From Promicromonospora sukumoe (GTDB lineage Bacteria; Actinomycetota; Actinomycetes; Actinomycetales; Cellulomonadaceae), in contig NZ_JACGWV010000002.1 of NCBI RefSeq assembly GCF_014137995.1, positions 992,001 to 1,056,000 of the forward strand: a stretch of DNA of 64,000 nucleotides, given 5' to 3'. The position numbers and the translations under genes are program-made. Positions 25,389 through 34,875 of the stretch are shown here, in pieces. Every line of letters begins with the position of its first letter. Position 1 is the first letter of the stretch. The notes beneath the pieces were generated by a model that was not told the DNA's origin, made no database searches, and saw only the letters and a program-made list of their open reading frames with translations.

Positions 25389-25410
25389 AATGCCCTTCAG
25401 GCTGGGCATT
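25389..25410 (+). terminator. Hairpin after XPB gene
   Basis: AATGCCC and GGGCATT pair around an 8-base loop 46 bp after the stop codon. No clear T-tract follows. Confidence 0.4.
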
Positions 25411-25422
25411 CACCTGGGGATT

Positions 25423-25440
25423 CGTTGCATATACGCAACG
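25423..25440. promoter_or_regulatory. 18-bp near-palindrome upstream of TPM gene
   Basis: CGTTGC and GCAACG enclose an ATATAC centre, 35 bp before the proposed TPM start. The A+T-rich core in this GC-rich DNA and the symmetry suggest a protein-binding site or promoter element. Confidence 0.4.
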
Positions 25441-25474
25441 TTGTCCGCTCCGATTGCGCGTCATTGAGACCGGG

Positions 25475-27709
25475 GTGACGATCAGGGACGTGACCGCGTC
25501 CCGAGCAAGAGCCGAGCATCCGCACGATCCCGGCACCCGGGTTTCCGGGGGCTGGGTCGTCGTGGCCTTCGCAGGTCTGGTCGGCGTCGTCCTGGCGGCC
25601 ACCTCGCAGGCCGCCAGCGCGACGGTCGTGGGGCCGGCCGAGCCGATGCCGTCCGTGTCGCCGCGCCTGACGGCCGCCGAGCAGGCGGAGCTGATGTCCG
25701 ACATCCTCCCCGCCTCGCCGGCGCTTACCCTCACGGACCCCGTGACCGACGGCGCGAGCGCGCTGAGCGACGCCGAGCGCCAGGACGTGCTGGCCGCGAT
25801 CGGCCGGCTCGCCGACGAGTCCGACCTGCGCATGTTCGTCGTGTACATCGAGAGCTTCGACGGCATCGACCCCGTGGACTGGGCCAACGCGAGCGCGAAC
25901 CAGTCGGGGCTCGGCGCCGAGGACCTGCTGCTGGCGATCGCCACCGCCGACCACGAGTTCGGCCTGTCCGCGGACAGCAACGTGGCGCTCACCGACGGCC
26001 AGCTCCGGCAGATCGACCGTGCCGTCGCGTCCGCCGTCGAGGACGAGCGGTGGGCGCCGGCGGCCTCCGACGCCGCCGACGACGTGCGGCGCGCGCTCGC
26101 CGGGACCACCAGCCCCGTCCTCGTGGTGGTCGTCTCCGTGGGGGCGCTCCTGCTCCTGGTCGCCCTCGGGTACGTGCTGTGGCGGTTCGCCGTGCCCCGG
26201 CTCGGGCCGCTGCTCGCCCAGCTCCGGGACCGCACCCCGGCGTCCCCCGGCCCGACGGCGGACGCGTTCGCGGGCCTCACCCTCGACGAGCTCGACGAGC
26301 GCGCCGCGGCGGCCCTGGTCGGCATCGACGACGCGCTCAAGACCTGCGAGCAGGAGCTCGGCTTCGCCCGCTCCGAGCTGGGCGCCGACGCGACCCGCGA
26401 CTTCGAGCTCATCCTCGCGGGCGCCGCCGCCGACGTCCGCGAGGCGTTCGCGGTCCGGCAGGCGGTGGACGTCGAGCCCCGGGCCGAGGCGCCCGAGCCC
26501 GCGGAGACCGACCTCGACGGCGTCGACGCCGACGGCGACGAGGTCGGCGCGCCCGTGCGGCGCGCCCGCCTGACCAGGATCATCGCGCTCTGCGAGGCCG
26601 CGGCGGACACGCTCGACGCCCGCACCCGCGCCTTCGACGACCTGCGCCGCCTGCAGCAGCGCACCCCGGAACTGCTCGCCGACGTCGTCGCGCGCGAGGC
26701 CGAGGTGTCCCGGCGGGTCGCCGGCGCGCGCGGCCTGCTGACGCAGCTCGCCCGGCGGTACCCGACCGGCCCGCTGGCCACCGTGGTGGGCAACCCGGAG
26801 CAGGCGGAGCTGCTGCTCGCCAACGCCAAGGAGGCCGTGGCCGCCGGGCAGTCCGCGCTGGCCGCCGGGCAGAAGACCGTCGCCGTCGCGCACGCGCGGG
26901 GCGCGCAGAACGCGCTGGGACAGGCCGTCACGCTGCTCGACGCCGTCGACGCCACCGCCCTGCACCTGCGGGAGGCGGTCGGCCGGCTCGACAAGTCGAT
27001 CGCGTCCCTGACCCAGGACGTGGCGGCCGCCAAGGCGATCGAGGGCGACCTCAGGGTCACCCTCGCGCGCGCCGCGGCCCAGGCCTCGCTGAAGAACGTC
27101 GAGGTGACGCGCGAGGGCGGCGACCCGCTCGCCGGGCTGCAGCGCGTCGCCGCCGCGGAGGCCGCCCTCGACGCCGCCCTGGCGTCCACGCGCGACGCCA
27201 CCGAGGTCAAGGCGCGGGCGTCCGCCCTGCTGCGCGACACGCTCCGCCGGGTCGACGCGCAGCTGCGCCAGACCGACGTCTTCATTGCCACCCGCCGTGG
27301 TGCGGTCGGCGCGGCGGCCCGGACCCGCCTCGCGGAGGCGGTCCGGCTGGCCGACGTCGCACGGACGCTCCACCCCACCGACCCGACCTCGGCTCTCGGG
27401 GAGGCCCAGGACGCGAGCGAGCTGGTCCGCGAGGCCGCCCGGCTCGCCCGGCAGGACGCGGACGCCGTCGTGGTGGCCGCCGCCGAGGCGGAGCACGACG
27501 CCGACGGGGCCGACGCGAACGGGCCGATCACGGGCGGCATGATGCTCGGCGGCATCCTGCTGGACCCCAGCCTCGTGCGCTCCCGCAAGCGCGCCCACAC
27601 GGCGCGCATCGGGGGCGGGTTCGGCGGCGGCGGGTTCGGCGGCGGGCGCCCGGCGGCGCACCGGAAGCTGGGCGTGGTCCGCGCCTGGTGGCCGGCGTCG
27701 GCGAGGTGA
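25475..27709 (+). CDS. TPM-domain membrane protein
   Basis: About 744 aa. A signal/anchor segment (around residues 25-45) precedes an extracytoplasmic TPM domain (about 75-205; LSDAERQDVLAAIGRLADES, then GLGAEDLLLAIATADHEF). A membrane helix near 210-235 follows (VLVVVVSVGALLLLVALGYVLWRF in parts). Next comes a roughly 450-residue, mostly helical cytoplasmic region rich in Ala, and a Gly-rich end (GGGFGGGGFGGG). The domain is also called TPM phosphatase after plant TLP18.3. Bacterial versions are of unclear function and often membrane-maintenance related. The start is uncertain: TTG 25454, GTG 25475 and GTG 25490 are all in frame. Confidence 0.8.
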   Translation: MTIRDVTASRARAEHPHDPGTRVSGGWVVVAFAGLVGVVLAATSQAASATVVGPAEPMPSVSPRLTAAEQAELMSDILPASPALTLTDPVTDGASALSDAERQDVLAAIGRLADESDLRMFVVYIESFDGIDPVDWANASANQSGLGAEDLLLAIATADHEFGLSADSNVALTDGQLRQIDRAVASAVEDERWAPAASDAADDVRRALAGTTSPVLVVVVSVGALLLLVALGYVLWRFAVPRLGPLLAQLRDRTPASPGPTADAFAGLTLDELDERAAAALVGIDDALKTCEQELGFARSELGADATRDFELILAGAAADVREAFAVRQAVDVEPRAEAPEPAETDLDGVDADGDEVGAPVRRARLTRIIALCEAAADTLDARTRAFDDLRRLQQRTPELLADVVAREAEVSRRVAGARGLLTQLARRYPTGPLATVVGNPEQAELLLANAKEAVAAGQSALAAGQKTVAVAHARGAQNALGQAVTLLDAVDATALHLREAVGRLDKSIASLTQDVAAAKAIEGDLRVTLARAAAQASLKNVEVTREGGDPLAGLQRVAAAEAALDAALASTRDATEVKARASALLRDTLRRVDAQLRQTDVFIATRRGAVGAAARTRLAEAVRLADVARTLHPTDPTSALGEAQDASELVREAARLARQDADAVVVAAAEAEHDADGADANGPITGGMMLGGILLDPSLVRSRKRAHTARIGGGFGGGGFGGGRPAAHRKLGVVRAWWPASAR

Positions 27710-27823
27710 CCGGCCCGCACGAATCGCCGCGAAGGGGTGGGCGAAATATCGTGAAAACGGTAGTTTGAGCTGCCGGCAAACCGGCCTCTCGCCGTTCACG
27801 CGGATCACCCTCCGGAGTACACG

Positions 27824-28627
27824 TTGAAGAAGCACGCCCTGCCCACCGCACTGCTCCTCCTCCCGCTGCTCGCGTCCTGCGGCACGGGCACCGCCGCGGA
27901 CGACGCGGCCTCCGACGGACCTCCGCCCGGCGTGGGCGGCGAGGTGCACTGGACGTACGAGGGCGCGGAGGGGCCGGCGGAGTGGGGACACCTCTCCGCC
28001 GACTTCGAGGCGTGCTCGACCGGTGACGCGCAGTCGCCCATCGACCTGCCCGCCCACGCCGACCAGCAGGCGACGGGCCACCCGACGATCACGTCGTCCC
28101 CGACGGTCGGCGAGTCGGTCGACACCGGCCACACCGTCCAGCTCGTCCCCGAGAGCGGGGCCTCGACGATCGAGTGGGACGGTGCAGAGTTCGCCCTCGC
28201 CCAGACGCACTTCCACGTGCCGTCGGAGCACACCGTCGAGGGCGAGGCGATGGACGCCGAGTTCCACCTGGTCCACAGCACTGAGGACGGGCGCACGCTC
28301 GTGATCGGCGTCCTCGCCGAGGAGGGCGCCGAGAACGCGGCCTGGCAACCGTTCGTCGAGGGCGCGGCGTCACCCGGCACCGCCGACCTGTCGCTCGACG
28401 TCGCGGCGATGCTGCCGACGGACCCCACCTACGAGGCGTACGAGGGCAGCCTGACGACGCCGCCGTGCACCGAGGGCGTCCAGTGGGTCGTCTACGCGAC
28501 GCCGGTCGAGCTGTCGGCCGAGCAGATCGCGGTGCTCGACGAGGCGTCGCACGGGCACAACGCCCGCCCGACGCTGCCCCAGGGCGACCGCACCCCGTAC
28601 GAGGGCACGCTCGCGCTGAGCCGGTAG
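27824..28627 (+). CDS. Alpha-class carbonic anhydrase lipoprotein
   Basis: Zinc enzyme hydrating CO2 outside the membrane, 267 aa. A signal peptide with lipobox LLASC (residues 15-19) is followed by the alpha-CA domain: AQSPIDL, the zinc histidines in THFHVPSEHT and EFHLVHS, and the C-terminal TTPPCTEGVQWVVYATPVE. All three His ligands are present, so it is likely active. The TTG start is supported by GGAG eight bases upstream. Alpha-type carbonic anhydrases are less common in Actinobacteria than beta-types. The stop codon lies in a triplicated 14-bp repeat. Confidence 0.93.
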   Translation: MKKHALPTALLLLPLLASCGTGTAADDAASDGPPPGVGGEVHWTYEGAEGPAEWGHLSADFEACSTGDAQSPIDLPAHADQQATGHPTITSSPTVGESVDTGHTVQLVPESGASTIEWDGAEFALAQTHFHVPSEHTVEGEAMDAEFHLVHSTEDGRTLVIGVLAEEGAENAAWQPFVEGAASPGTADLSLDVAAMLPTDPTYEAYEGSLTTPPCTEGVQWVVYATPVELSAEQIAVLDEASHGHNARPTLPQGDRTPYEGTLALSR

Positions 28628-28657
28628 TGCTGAGCCGGTAGTCCTGAGCCGGTAGCG
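28616..28657. repeat. Three tandem 14-bp copies spanning the carbonic anhydrase stop codon
   Basis: CTGAGCCGGTAGTG occurs at 28616, 28630 and 28644 (the last copy ends CG). The first copy contains the last codons and the TAG stop of the gene. Confidence 0.85.
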
Positions 28658-28660
28658 CGG

Positions 28661-28689
28661 GGCGCCCCGGGCCACCGGCCCGGGGCGCC
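28661..28689. terminator. Bidirectional terminator between convergent genes
   Basis: A perfect 13-bp stem, GGCGCCCCGGGCC with its complement, around an ACC loop lies between the carbonic anhydrase and NYN gene ends. Confidence 0.7.
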
Positions 28690-28697
28690 GCTGCGGG

Positions 28698-29291
28698 CTA
28701 CAGGTAGCGCAGCGGGTCGAACTCCTCGATCGGGATGATCCGGACGCGCGGCAGCATGGTCGTGAAGGCGTCGGCGTCGGCCTCCAGGTCGTACATGACC
28801 AGACCGCGCTGCTCCTGCTCGGTGAACCGGGCGTTGACGAACTCGCGGAAGCCCAGCAGGCCGACGCGGCGGTCGTCATCGGCCAGGAGGGCCTCGATCT
28901 GCGGCAGGAAGTCGCCGTCGTGGCTCGCGAGGAGCACGTCGCCGGGCCGGTCCATCAGCGCGTCGAGGGTGCGCTGGATACCGACGTCGACGACCTTCTC
29001 CGAGCCCTGCGCGGCCAGCGGGATGGGCTTGTAGCCCATGGCGAGCAGCGCCTGCACGAACGGCATCGGCATCTGGCCGGAGGTCGCGTTCAGGAAGAAC
29101 AGCGGCACGACCTCCTGCGACCAGACCTTCTCCGCGAACGCGGAGATGCGGTCCCAGCGGGGGCGTTCCTCGGGTGCCGGACGGCGGTTCAGCACGTTCA
29201 TGCCGAGCGTGGCGTCGATGTTCTCACCGTCGACGATGAGATACGTGCGCCGGGGCATCTGCCCGGGCTCCTGCGGGGACGGTGCTGACAT
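28698..29291 (-). CDS. NYN-domain (PIN-like) ribonuclease-family protein
   Basis: A 197-aa protein of the NYN/LabA-DUF88 group. The acidic residues of the PIN-like active site are visible: YLIVDGENID near residue 18, KVVDVGIQRTLDAL near 100, and LASHDGDFLPQIEALL near 120. It probably cleaves RNA using a divalent metal. Substrate unknown. A TAGGCT hexamer seven bases before the ATG indicates a leaderless message. It is divergent from the response-regulator gene. Confidence 0.88.
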   Translation of the reverse strand: MSAPSPQEPGQMPRRTYLIVDGENIDATLGMNVLNRRPAPEERPRWDRISAFAEKVWSQEVVPLFFLNATSGQMPMPFVQALLAMGYKPIPLAAQGSEKVVDVGIQRTLDALMDRPGDVLLASHDGDFLPQIEALLADDDRRVGLLGFREFVNARFTEQEQRGLVMYDLEADADAFTTMLPRVRIIPIEEFDPLRYL

Positions 29292-29298
29292 GCGTCAC

Positions 29299-29304
29299 AG
29301 CCTA
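29299..29304 (-). promoter_or_regulatory. -10 hexamer of leaderless NYN gene
   Basis: On the minus strand this reads TAGGCT, seven bases before the ATG at 29291. Confidence 0.5.
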
Positions 29305-29403
29305 GGCCGTGTGCGCTGAATCGCGGAGCCGAACCCGGATCAGGGCGGGCGAACCGGGCAGAGCCCGGCCGAGAAGGCGCCCGGGCGATTTCCCGGGCGA
29401 AAC

Positions 29404-29419
29404 TCAGGCAGTCTTCAGG
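29404..29419 (+). promoter_or_regulatory. Direct repeat TCAGG-N6-TCAGG, possible OmpR-type box
   Basis: Two TCAGG words are spaced one helical turn (11 bp) apart, 21 bp before the response-regulator ATG. OmpR-family regulators bind such direct repeats, so autoregulation is plausible. Confidence 0.4.
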
Positions 29420-29440
29420 AACCAGCCGCACACTGGAAAC

Positions 29441-30166
29441 ATGGCTACTCCCGAGGCGCGTCTGGTCGTCGTGGACGACGAACCGAACATCCGCGAGCTC
29501 CTGTCCACGTCCCTGCGCTTCGCGGGCTTCGAGGTCCATGCCGCCGCGGACGGCAACGGCGCTCTCCAGCTCGTCCGCGACGTGGAGCCGGACCTCGTGG
29601 TGCTCGACGTGATGCTCCCCGACATGGACGGCTTCACCGTCACGCGCCGCATGCGGGCGACCGGCCGCCACACCCCCGTCGTCTTCCTCACCGCCAAGGA
29701 CGACACGCAGGACAAGGTGCAGGGCCTCACCGTCGGCGGCGACGACTACGTGACCAAGCCGTTCAGCCTGGAGGAGGTCGTGGCCCGCATCCGCGCCGTG
29801 CTGCGCCGCACGGGTGTGCCCGCCCCCGAGGAGGAGGCCGTGCTGCACGTGGGCGACCTCGAGATGGACGAGGACTCGCACGAGGTGCGCCGCGCGGGCG
29901 TCGAGGTGGACCTGTCCCCCACGGAGTTCAAGCTGCTGCGGTACCTCATGCTCAACTCCGGCCGTGTCCTGTCCAAGGCGCAGATCCTGGACCACGTGTG
30001 GCAGTACGACTGGGGCGGCGACGCGAACATCGTCGAGTCCTACATCTCGTACCTGCGGCGCAAGATCGACACGCTCGAGGTCGAGGGCGAGACCCTGCCC
30101 CCGCTGATCCACACGAAGCGCGGAGTCGGGTACCTGCTGCGCGCCCCGCAGCCCGTCCGTGCTTAA
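29441..30166 (+). CDS. OmpR/PhoB-family response regulator
   Basis: A 241-aa two-component regulator. The receiver domain (about 5-120) has the acidic pair VVVDDEPNIRE, the phospho-acceptor Asp in DLVVLDVMLPDMDGF and the conserved KPF near residue 108. The C-terminal winged helix (about 140-235) contains EFKLLRYLMLNSGRVLSK and HTKRGVGYLLR. It overlaps the histidine kinase start by eight bases. The arrangement resembles the mycobacterial MprA/TcrX class, whose members respond to envelope or nutrient stress. The direct TCAGG repeat upstream suggests autoregulation. The start codon is the ATG that begins the canonical receiver fold; a longer frame upstream lacks support. Confidence 0.95.
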   Translation: MATPEARLVVVDDEPNIRELLSTSLRFAGFEVHAAADGNGALQLVRDVEPDLVVLDVMLPDMDGFTVTRRMRATGRHTPVVFLTAKDDTQDKVQGLTVGGDDYVTKPFSLEEVVARIRAVLRRTGVPAPEEEAVLHVGDLEMDEDSHEVRRAGVEVDLSPTEFKLLRYLMLNSGRVLSKAQILDHVWQYDWGGDANIVESYISYLRRKIDTLEVEGETLPPLIHTKRGVGYLLRAPQPVRA

Positions 30167-31670
30167 GGAACGTCTCGCCGGCATCCCCCTGCGCGCACGT
30201 CTTGTCGCGATCATCGCGCTCCTGCTGGCAGCGGGGCTCGGCATCGCCGGCATCGCCACGACGACAGTGGTGTCGAGCTTCCTGGTCCAGCAGGTGGACG
30301 ACGAGCTGCACACCGCCGCGCTCGACCCGATCGGCATCATCCAGTCCACCTCGGGCCAGGCGCTGCCGAGCGACTACTACGTGCTGATCGAGAACGAGAG
30401 CGGGAAGCAGACGCAGCTGGGCAACTCGGCGATCACCCGGTTCGGTACGCCCGAGCTGCCGACGGTGACCTACGACGAGGCCGTGGACAGTGGCGGCGAG
30501 CCGTTCACCGCCGCCGCGGCCACCGGCGCAGACGACTCGGATGCCGACTCCGGTCCTGACACGGGCACCGAGAGCTGGCGCGTCATCACCCTGGCCGCGA
30601 CCTACCCGAGCGGCGAGCGCGCCGTCGTCTACGTGGCGCTGCCGCTGGTGGGCATGGACAAGACCGTCTCGATCCTGACCCGCACCCTGATCATGTCCGG
30701 CCTCGGCATCGTGCTGCTCGGCGGCCTCACCGCCTGGGTGCTGGTGGAGCGGTCGCTGCGGTCGCTGCGGTCGGTGGAGCACACCGCCGCGCAGATCGCG
30801 GCCGGCGACCTGACCCTGCGTGTCCCGGAGGCGCCCCCGGGCACGGAGATGGGCTCCCTGGCGGCGTCGCTCAACGCGATGCTGACGCAGATCGAGCGCG
30901 CCTTCGCCGCCCAGGAGGCTTCCGAGGTGCGGATGCGGCAGTTCGTCTCGGACGCGTCCCACGAGCTGCGCACTCCCGTCGCGACCATCCGCGGGTACGG
31001 CGAGCTGTACCGGATGGGCGCGCTGGACACGACGGACAAGGTCGACGACACGATGTTCCGCATCGAGGACGCCGCCCGCCGCATGGGCACCCTGGTCAAC
31101 GACCTGCTGGTGCTGGCCCGGCTCGACGAGGGCCGGCCCGTCGCCCGGGAGGACGTGGACCTGGCCGCCCTCGCGCGCGACTCGGCCCAGGACCTGCACG
31201 CCCTGGACCCGACGCGCGAGGTCACCGTCGTGCCCCTCGGGGACGGCGGTGCCGAGGCCCCCGGGAAGCTCGTCGTGGAGGGCGACGGCGACCGCCTGCG
31301 GCAGGTGCTCACCAACCTCATCGGCAACGTCGCGCGGCACACGCCGGCGGGCACGCCCGCCGAGATCGCGCTGGGTGTGCCGGACGACCCGGCTTCGGAC
31401 GGCGCGGCCGTGCTGGAGGTTCGCGACCACGGCCCCGGCCTCACCGAGGAGCAGGGCCGGCGGATCTTCGAGCGGTTCTACCGGGCGGACTCGTCGCGCA
31501 CGCGGGAGTCGGGCGGCGGCTCGGGGCTGGGGATGGCGATCGTCGCGGCGATCGTCGGCACGCACGGCGGGCACGTCGAGGTGGCGCAGACGCCGGGCGG
31601 CGGCCTCACGGTCCGCCTCACGCTGCCGCTCTCGACGTCGGACGCCGACGTCGTCGCCGCCGAACCGTGA
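30159..31670 (+). CDS. Membrane sensor histidine kinase
   Basis: A 503-aa partner of the preceding response regulator. It has an N-terminal helix (about 14-37), an extracytoplasmic sensor region of about 125 residues, a second helix (about 170-190), HAMP (190-245), a HisKA domain with the phospho-histidine in SDASHELRTPVATIRGYGEL (near 270), and an ATPase domain with NLIGNVARHTP, VRDHGPGL and GGGSGLGMAIV. The sensor loop is rich in Asp/Ser/Thr and has no named domain, so the stimulus is unknown. GTG start, overlapping the regulator stop. Confidence 0.95.
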   Translation: MLKERLAGIPLRARLVAIIALLLAAGLGIAGIATTTVVSSFLVQQVDDELHTAALDPIGIIQSTSGQALPSDYYVLIENESGKQTQLGNSAITRFGTPELPTVTYDEAVDSGGEPFTAAAATGADDSDADSGPDTGTESWRVITLAATYPSGERAVVYVALPLVGMDKTVSILTRTLIMSGLGIVLLGGLTAWVLVERSLRSLRSVEHTAAQIAAGDLTLRVPEAPPGTEMGSLAASLNAMLTQIERAFAAQEASEVRMRQFVSDASHELRTPVATIRGYGELYRMGALDTTDKVDDTMFRIEDAARRMGTLVNDLLVLARLDEGRPVAREDVDLAALARDSAQDLHALDPTREVTVVPLGDGGAEAPGKLVVEGDGDRLRQVLTNLIGNVARHTPAGTPAEIALGVPDDPASDGAAVLEVRDHGPGLTEEQGRRIFERFYRADSSRTRESGGGSGLGMAIVAAIVGTHGGHVEVAQTPGGGLTVRLTLPLSTSDADVVAAEP

Positions 31671-31762
31671 CCACGGTTCCGTGACCGCGGTAGCCGCCGC
31701 CGATCGTTTCGGTAATAGGCTGGTCGTGGAGTGACCGACCTCGACCGTTAGGCAGAATTCAC

Positions 31763-32467
31763 ATGGGCGTGCTGACGTCTGACGCGCCGCAGTGGTTCCT
31801 CAGATCCTTCGTCCGGAGTGCGGTGGGCGCGGGAGCCACGGCGGACACCGACGCGATCGAGACGATCGGCCAGTCGCTCCTCGAGCGGTGGGCCGACGAG
31901 AACCGGCACTTCCACAACCTGCGCCACCTGGCCTCCGTGCTGCACCGCGTGGACGAGCTGGCCGAGGAGACGCACGAGCCGGACCTGGTGCGCCTCGCCG
32001 CCTGGTACCACGGCGCGGTGTTCAACGCGGAGCGCAAGGTCGCCGACGCCTCGCAGGGCGGCGAGCAGACGACGGCCTCCGCGGTGCTGGCGCACGAGGA
32101 GCTCATCGGCCTCGGGGTGCCCACGCGCGCCGCGGCCCGGGTCGCCGCCCTGGTCAACGCCATCGTGCGGCACGCGCCCGACCCCACGGACTTCGACGCC
32201 GCGGTACTGAACGACGCCGACCTCGCGATGCTCGCCGCCGAGCCGCAGCGGTACAAGGACTACAAGTCGGCGGTCCGTGCCGAGTACGCGCACATCCCCG
32301 CCGAGGACTACCTCCGGGCCCGCATCCGGGTGATCGAGCGGCTGCTCGCCCGCAGATCGCTCTTCCTGAGCCCCATGGGCGCCGCGTGGGAGGAGCCCGC
32401 GCGGCAGAACCTCGACATGGAGCTGCACCGGCTGCGCAAGGAGCAGGCGAAGCTCGGGTCCGCCTGA
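31763..32467 (+). CDS. HD-superfamily-like protein (COG4339 type) with altered HD dyad
   Basis: A 234-aa helical protein resembling predicted metal-dependent HD phosphohydrolases of the COG4339 type. Family landmarks are HFHNLRHL (near residue 50), AAWYHGAVFN (near 75), HEELIGLGVP and LNDADLAMLA (near 150). In the family the second landmark normally reads with His-Asp; here it is His-Gly. Loss of that Asp could abolish metal binding, or the group may use other residues. No function is known. It stands alone after the two-component genes and is not obviously coupled to them. Confidence 0.72.
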   Translation: MGVLTSDAPQWFLRSFVRSAVGAGATADTDAIETIGQSLLERWADENRHFHNLRHLASVLHRVDELAEETHEPDLVRLAAWYHGAVFNAERKVADASQGGEQTTASAVLAHEELIGLGVPTRAAARVAALVNAIVRHAPDPTDFDAAVLNDADLAMLAAEPQRYKDYKSAVRAEYAHIPAEDYLRARIRVIERLLARRSLFLSPMGAAWEEPARQNLDMELHRLRKEQAKLGSA

Positions 32468-32628
32468 CAGCCCCTCCGCACGGCCCCGCGCCGCTCCGAG
32501 CGCGACCACACCCCCGGCATCCACAGGCCTGTGCACAGGCCGCCCCGCGGCCGTCCCGCCGTCGGCCCTTGCGTGCCTACGGTCGGTCGACGACGTCGGA
32601 CGGGCCGGCGTGCGAGGAGGCGATGGCC

Positions 32629-32913
32629 ATGCGGTTCGAGGTCGACAGCGACCAGGTGGAGCAGGCGAGCGCGGCGGTGGCGGGCTCGGTGGCGACCGTA
32701 CGCACCGAGGTGGGGGCGCTGATGCGCAACCTCGACGCCCTCCAGGCAAGCTGGCAGGGGCCGGCCGCCGCGGCGTTCGGCGGCACGGTCGGGCAGTGGC
32801 GGGGCGCCCAGGCGCAGGTCGAGGGCGCGCTGGACGCGATCCAGGCCGCGCTGGCCGCCGCGGCGCGCACCTACGCGGAGGCGGAGGCGGCGGCGACGCG
32901 CATGTTCTCCTGA
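32629..32913 (+). CDS. WXG100-family (ESAT-6-like) small protein
   Basis: A 94-aa helical hairpin protein of the WXG100 family. The WxG turn is ASWQGPAAAAFGG near residue 42, flanked by two Ala/Val/Gln-rich helices. Such proteins are substrates or scaffolds of type VII (ESX/T7SS) secretion. No EccC ATPase, partner WXG100 gene or LXG effector lies nearby, so it is an orphan. A C-terminal YxxxD/E-like signal is suggested by TYAEAEAAA. The ATG at 32629 is favoured over 32623 because AGGAGG lies eight bases upstream of it but only two from the other. Confidence 0.88.
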   Translation: MRFEVDSDQVEQASAAVAGSVATVRTEVGALMRNLDALQASWQGPAAAAFGGTVGQWRGAQAQVEGALDAIQAALAAAARTYAEAEAAATRMFS

Positions 32914-32949
32914 CGCCCCGCGGGGTACAAACCGGCGGGCACAAAAAGG

Positions 32950-33000
32950 CCGACGCCGGCCGGTCACCCTCCGCGTGAGAGGTTGACCGACCGGCGTCGG
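32950..33000 (-). terminator. Intrinsic terminator of groEL
   Basis: A 17-bp stem with one mismatch (arms 32950-32966 and 32984-33000) encloses a 17-base loop. Read on the minus strand it is followed by CCTTTTTG, a proper T-tract. It also sits where it could stop transcripts from the WXG100 gene. Confidence 0.8.
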
Positions 33001-33040
33001 ACGGGTGCGCGGGCCGAGGCCCGAGCGGGTCAGGCCGGAC

Positions 33041-34741
<1,701 letters not shown>

Positions 34742-34782
34742 TCACGTCTCGCCGCGGCAGGAGGCCTCACCATTCGACCCTG

Positions 34783-34809
34783 CTGTCACTCTCCAACGGA
34801 GAGTGCTAA
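34783..34809. promoter_or_regulatory. CIRCE operator 1 (HrcA site)
   Basis: CTGTCACTC-N9-GAGTGCTAA. The right arm matches the CIRCE consensus exactly and the left arm partly; the nine-base spacer is canonical. Confidence 0.85.
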
Positions 34810-34816
34810 GACATTA

Positions 34817-34843
34817 TTGGCACTCGGACCTTGAGAGTGCAAG
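34817..34843. promoter_or_regulatory. CIRCE operator 2 (HrcA site)
   Basis: TTGGCACTC-N9-GAGTGCAAG, 7 bp from the first site. Each arm differs from consensus at one or two positions. Confidence 0.85.
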
Positions 34844-34875
34844 GCGCGTACACCGCGAGCGAACGCGGCGCACGC

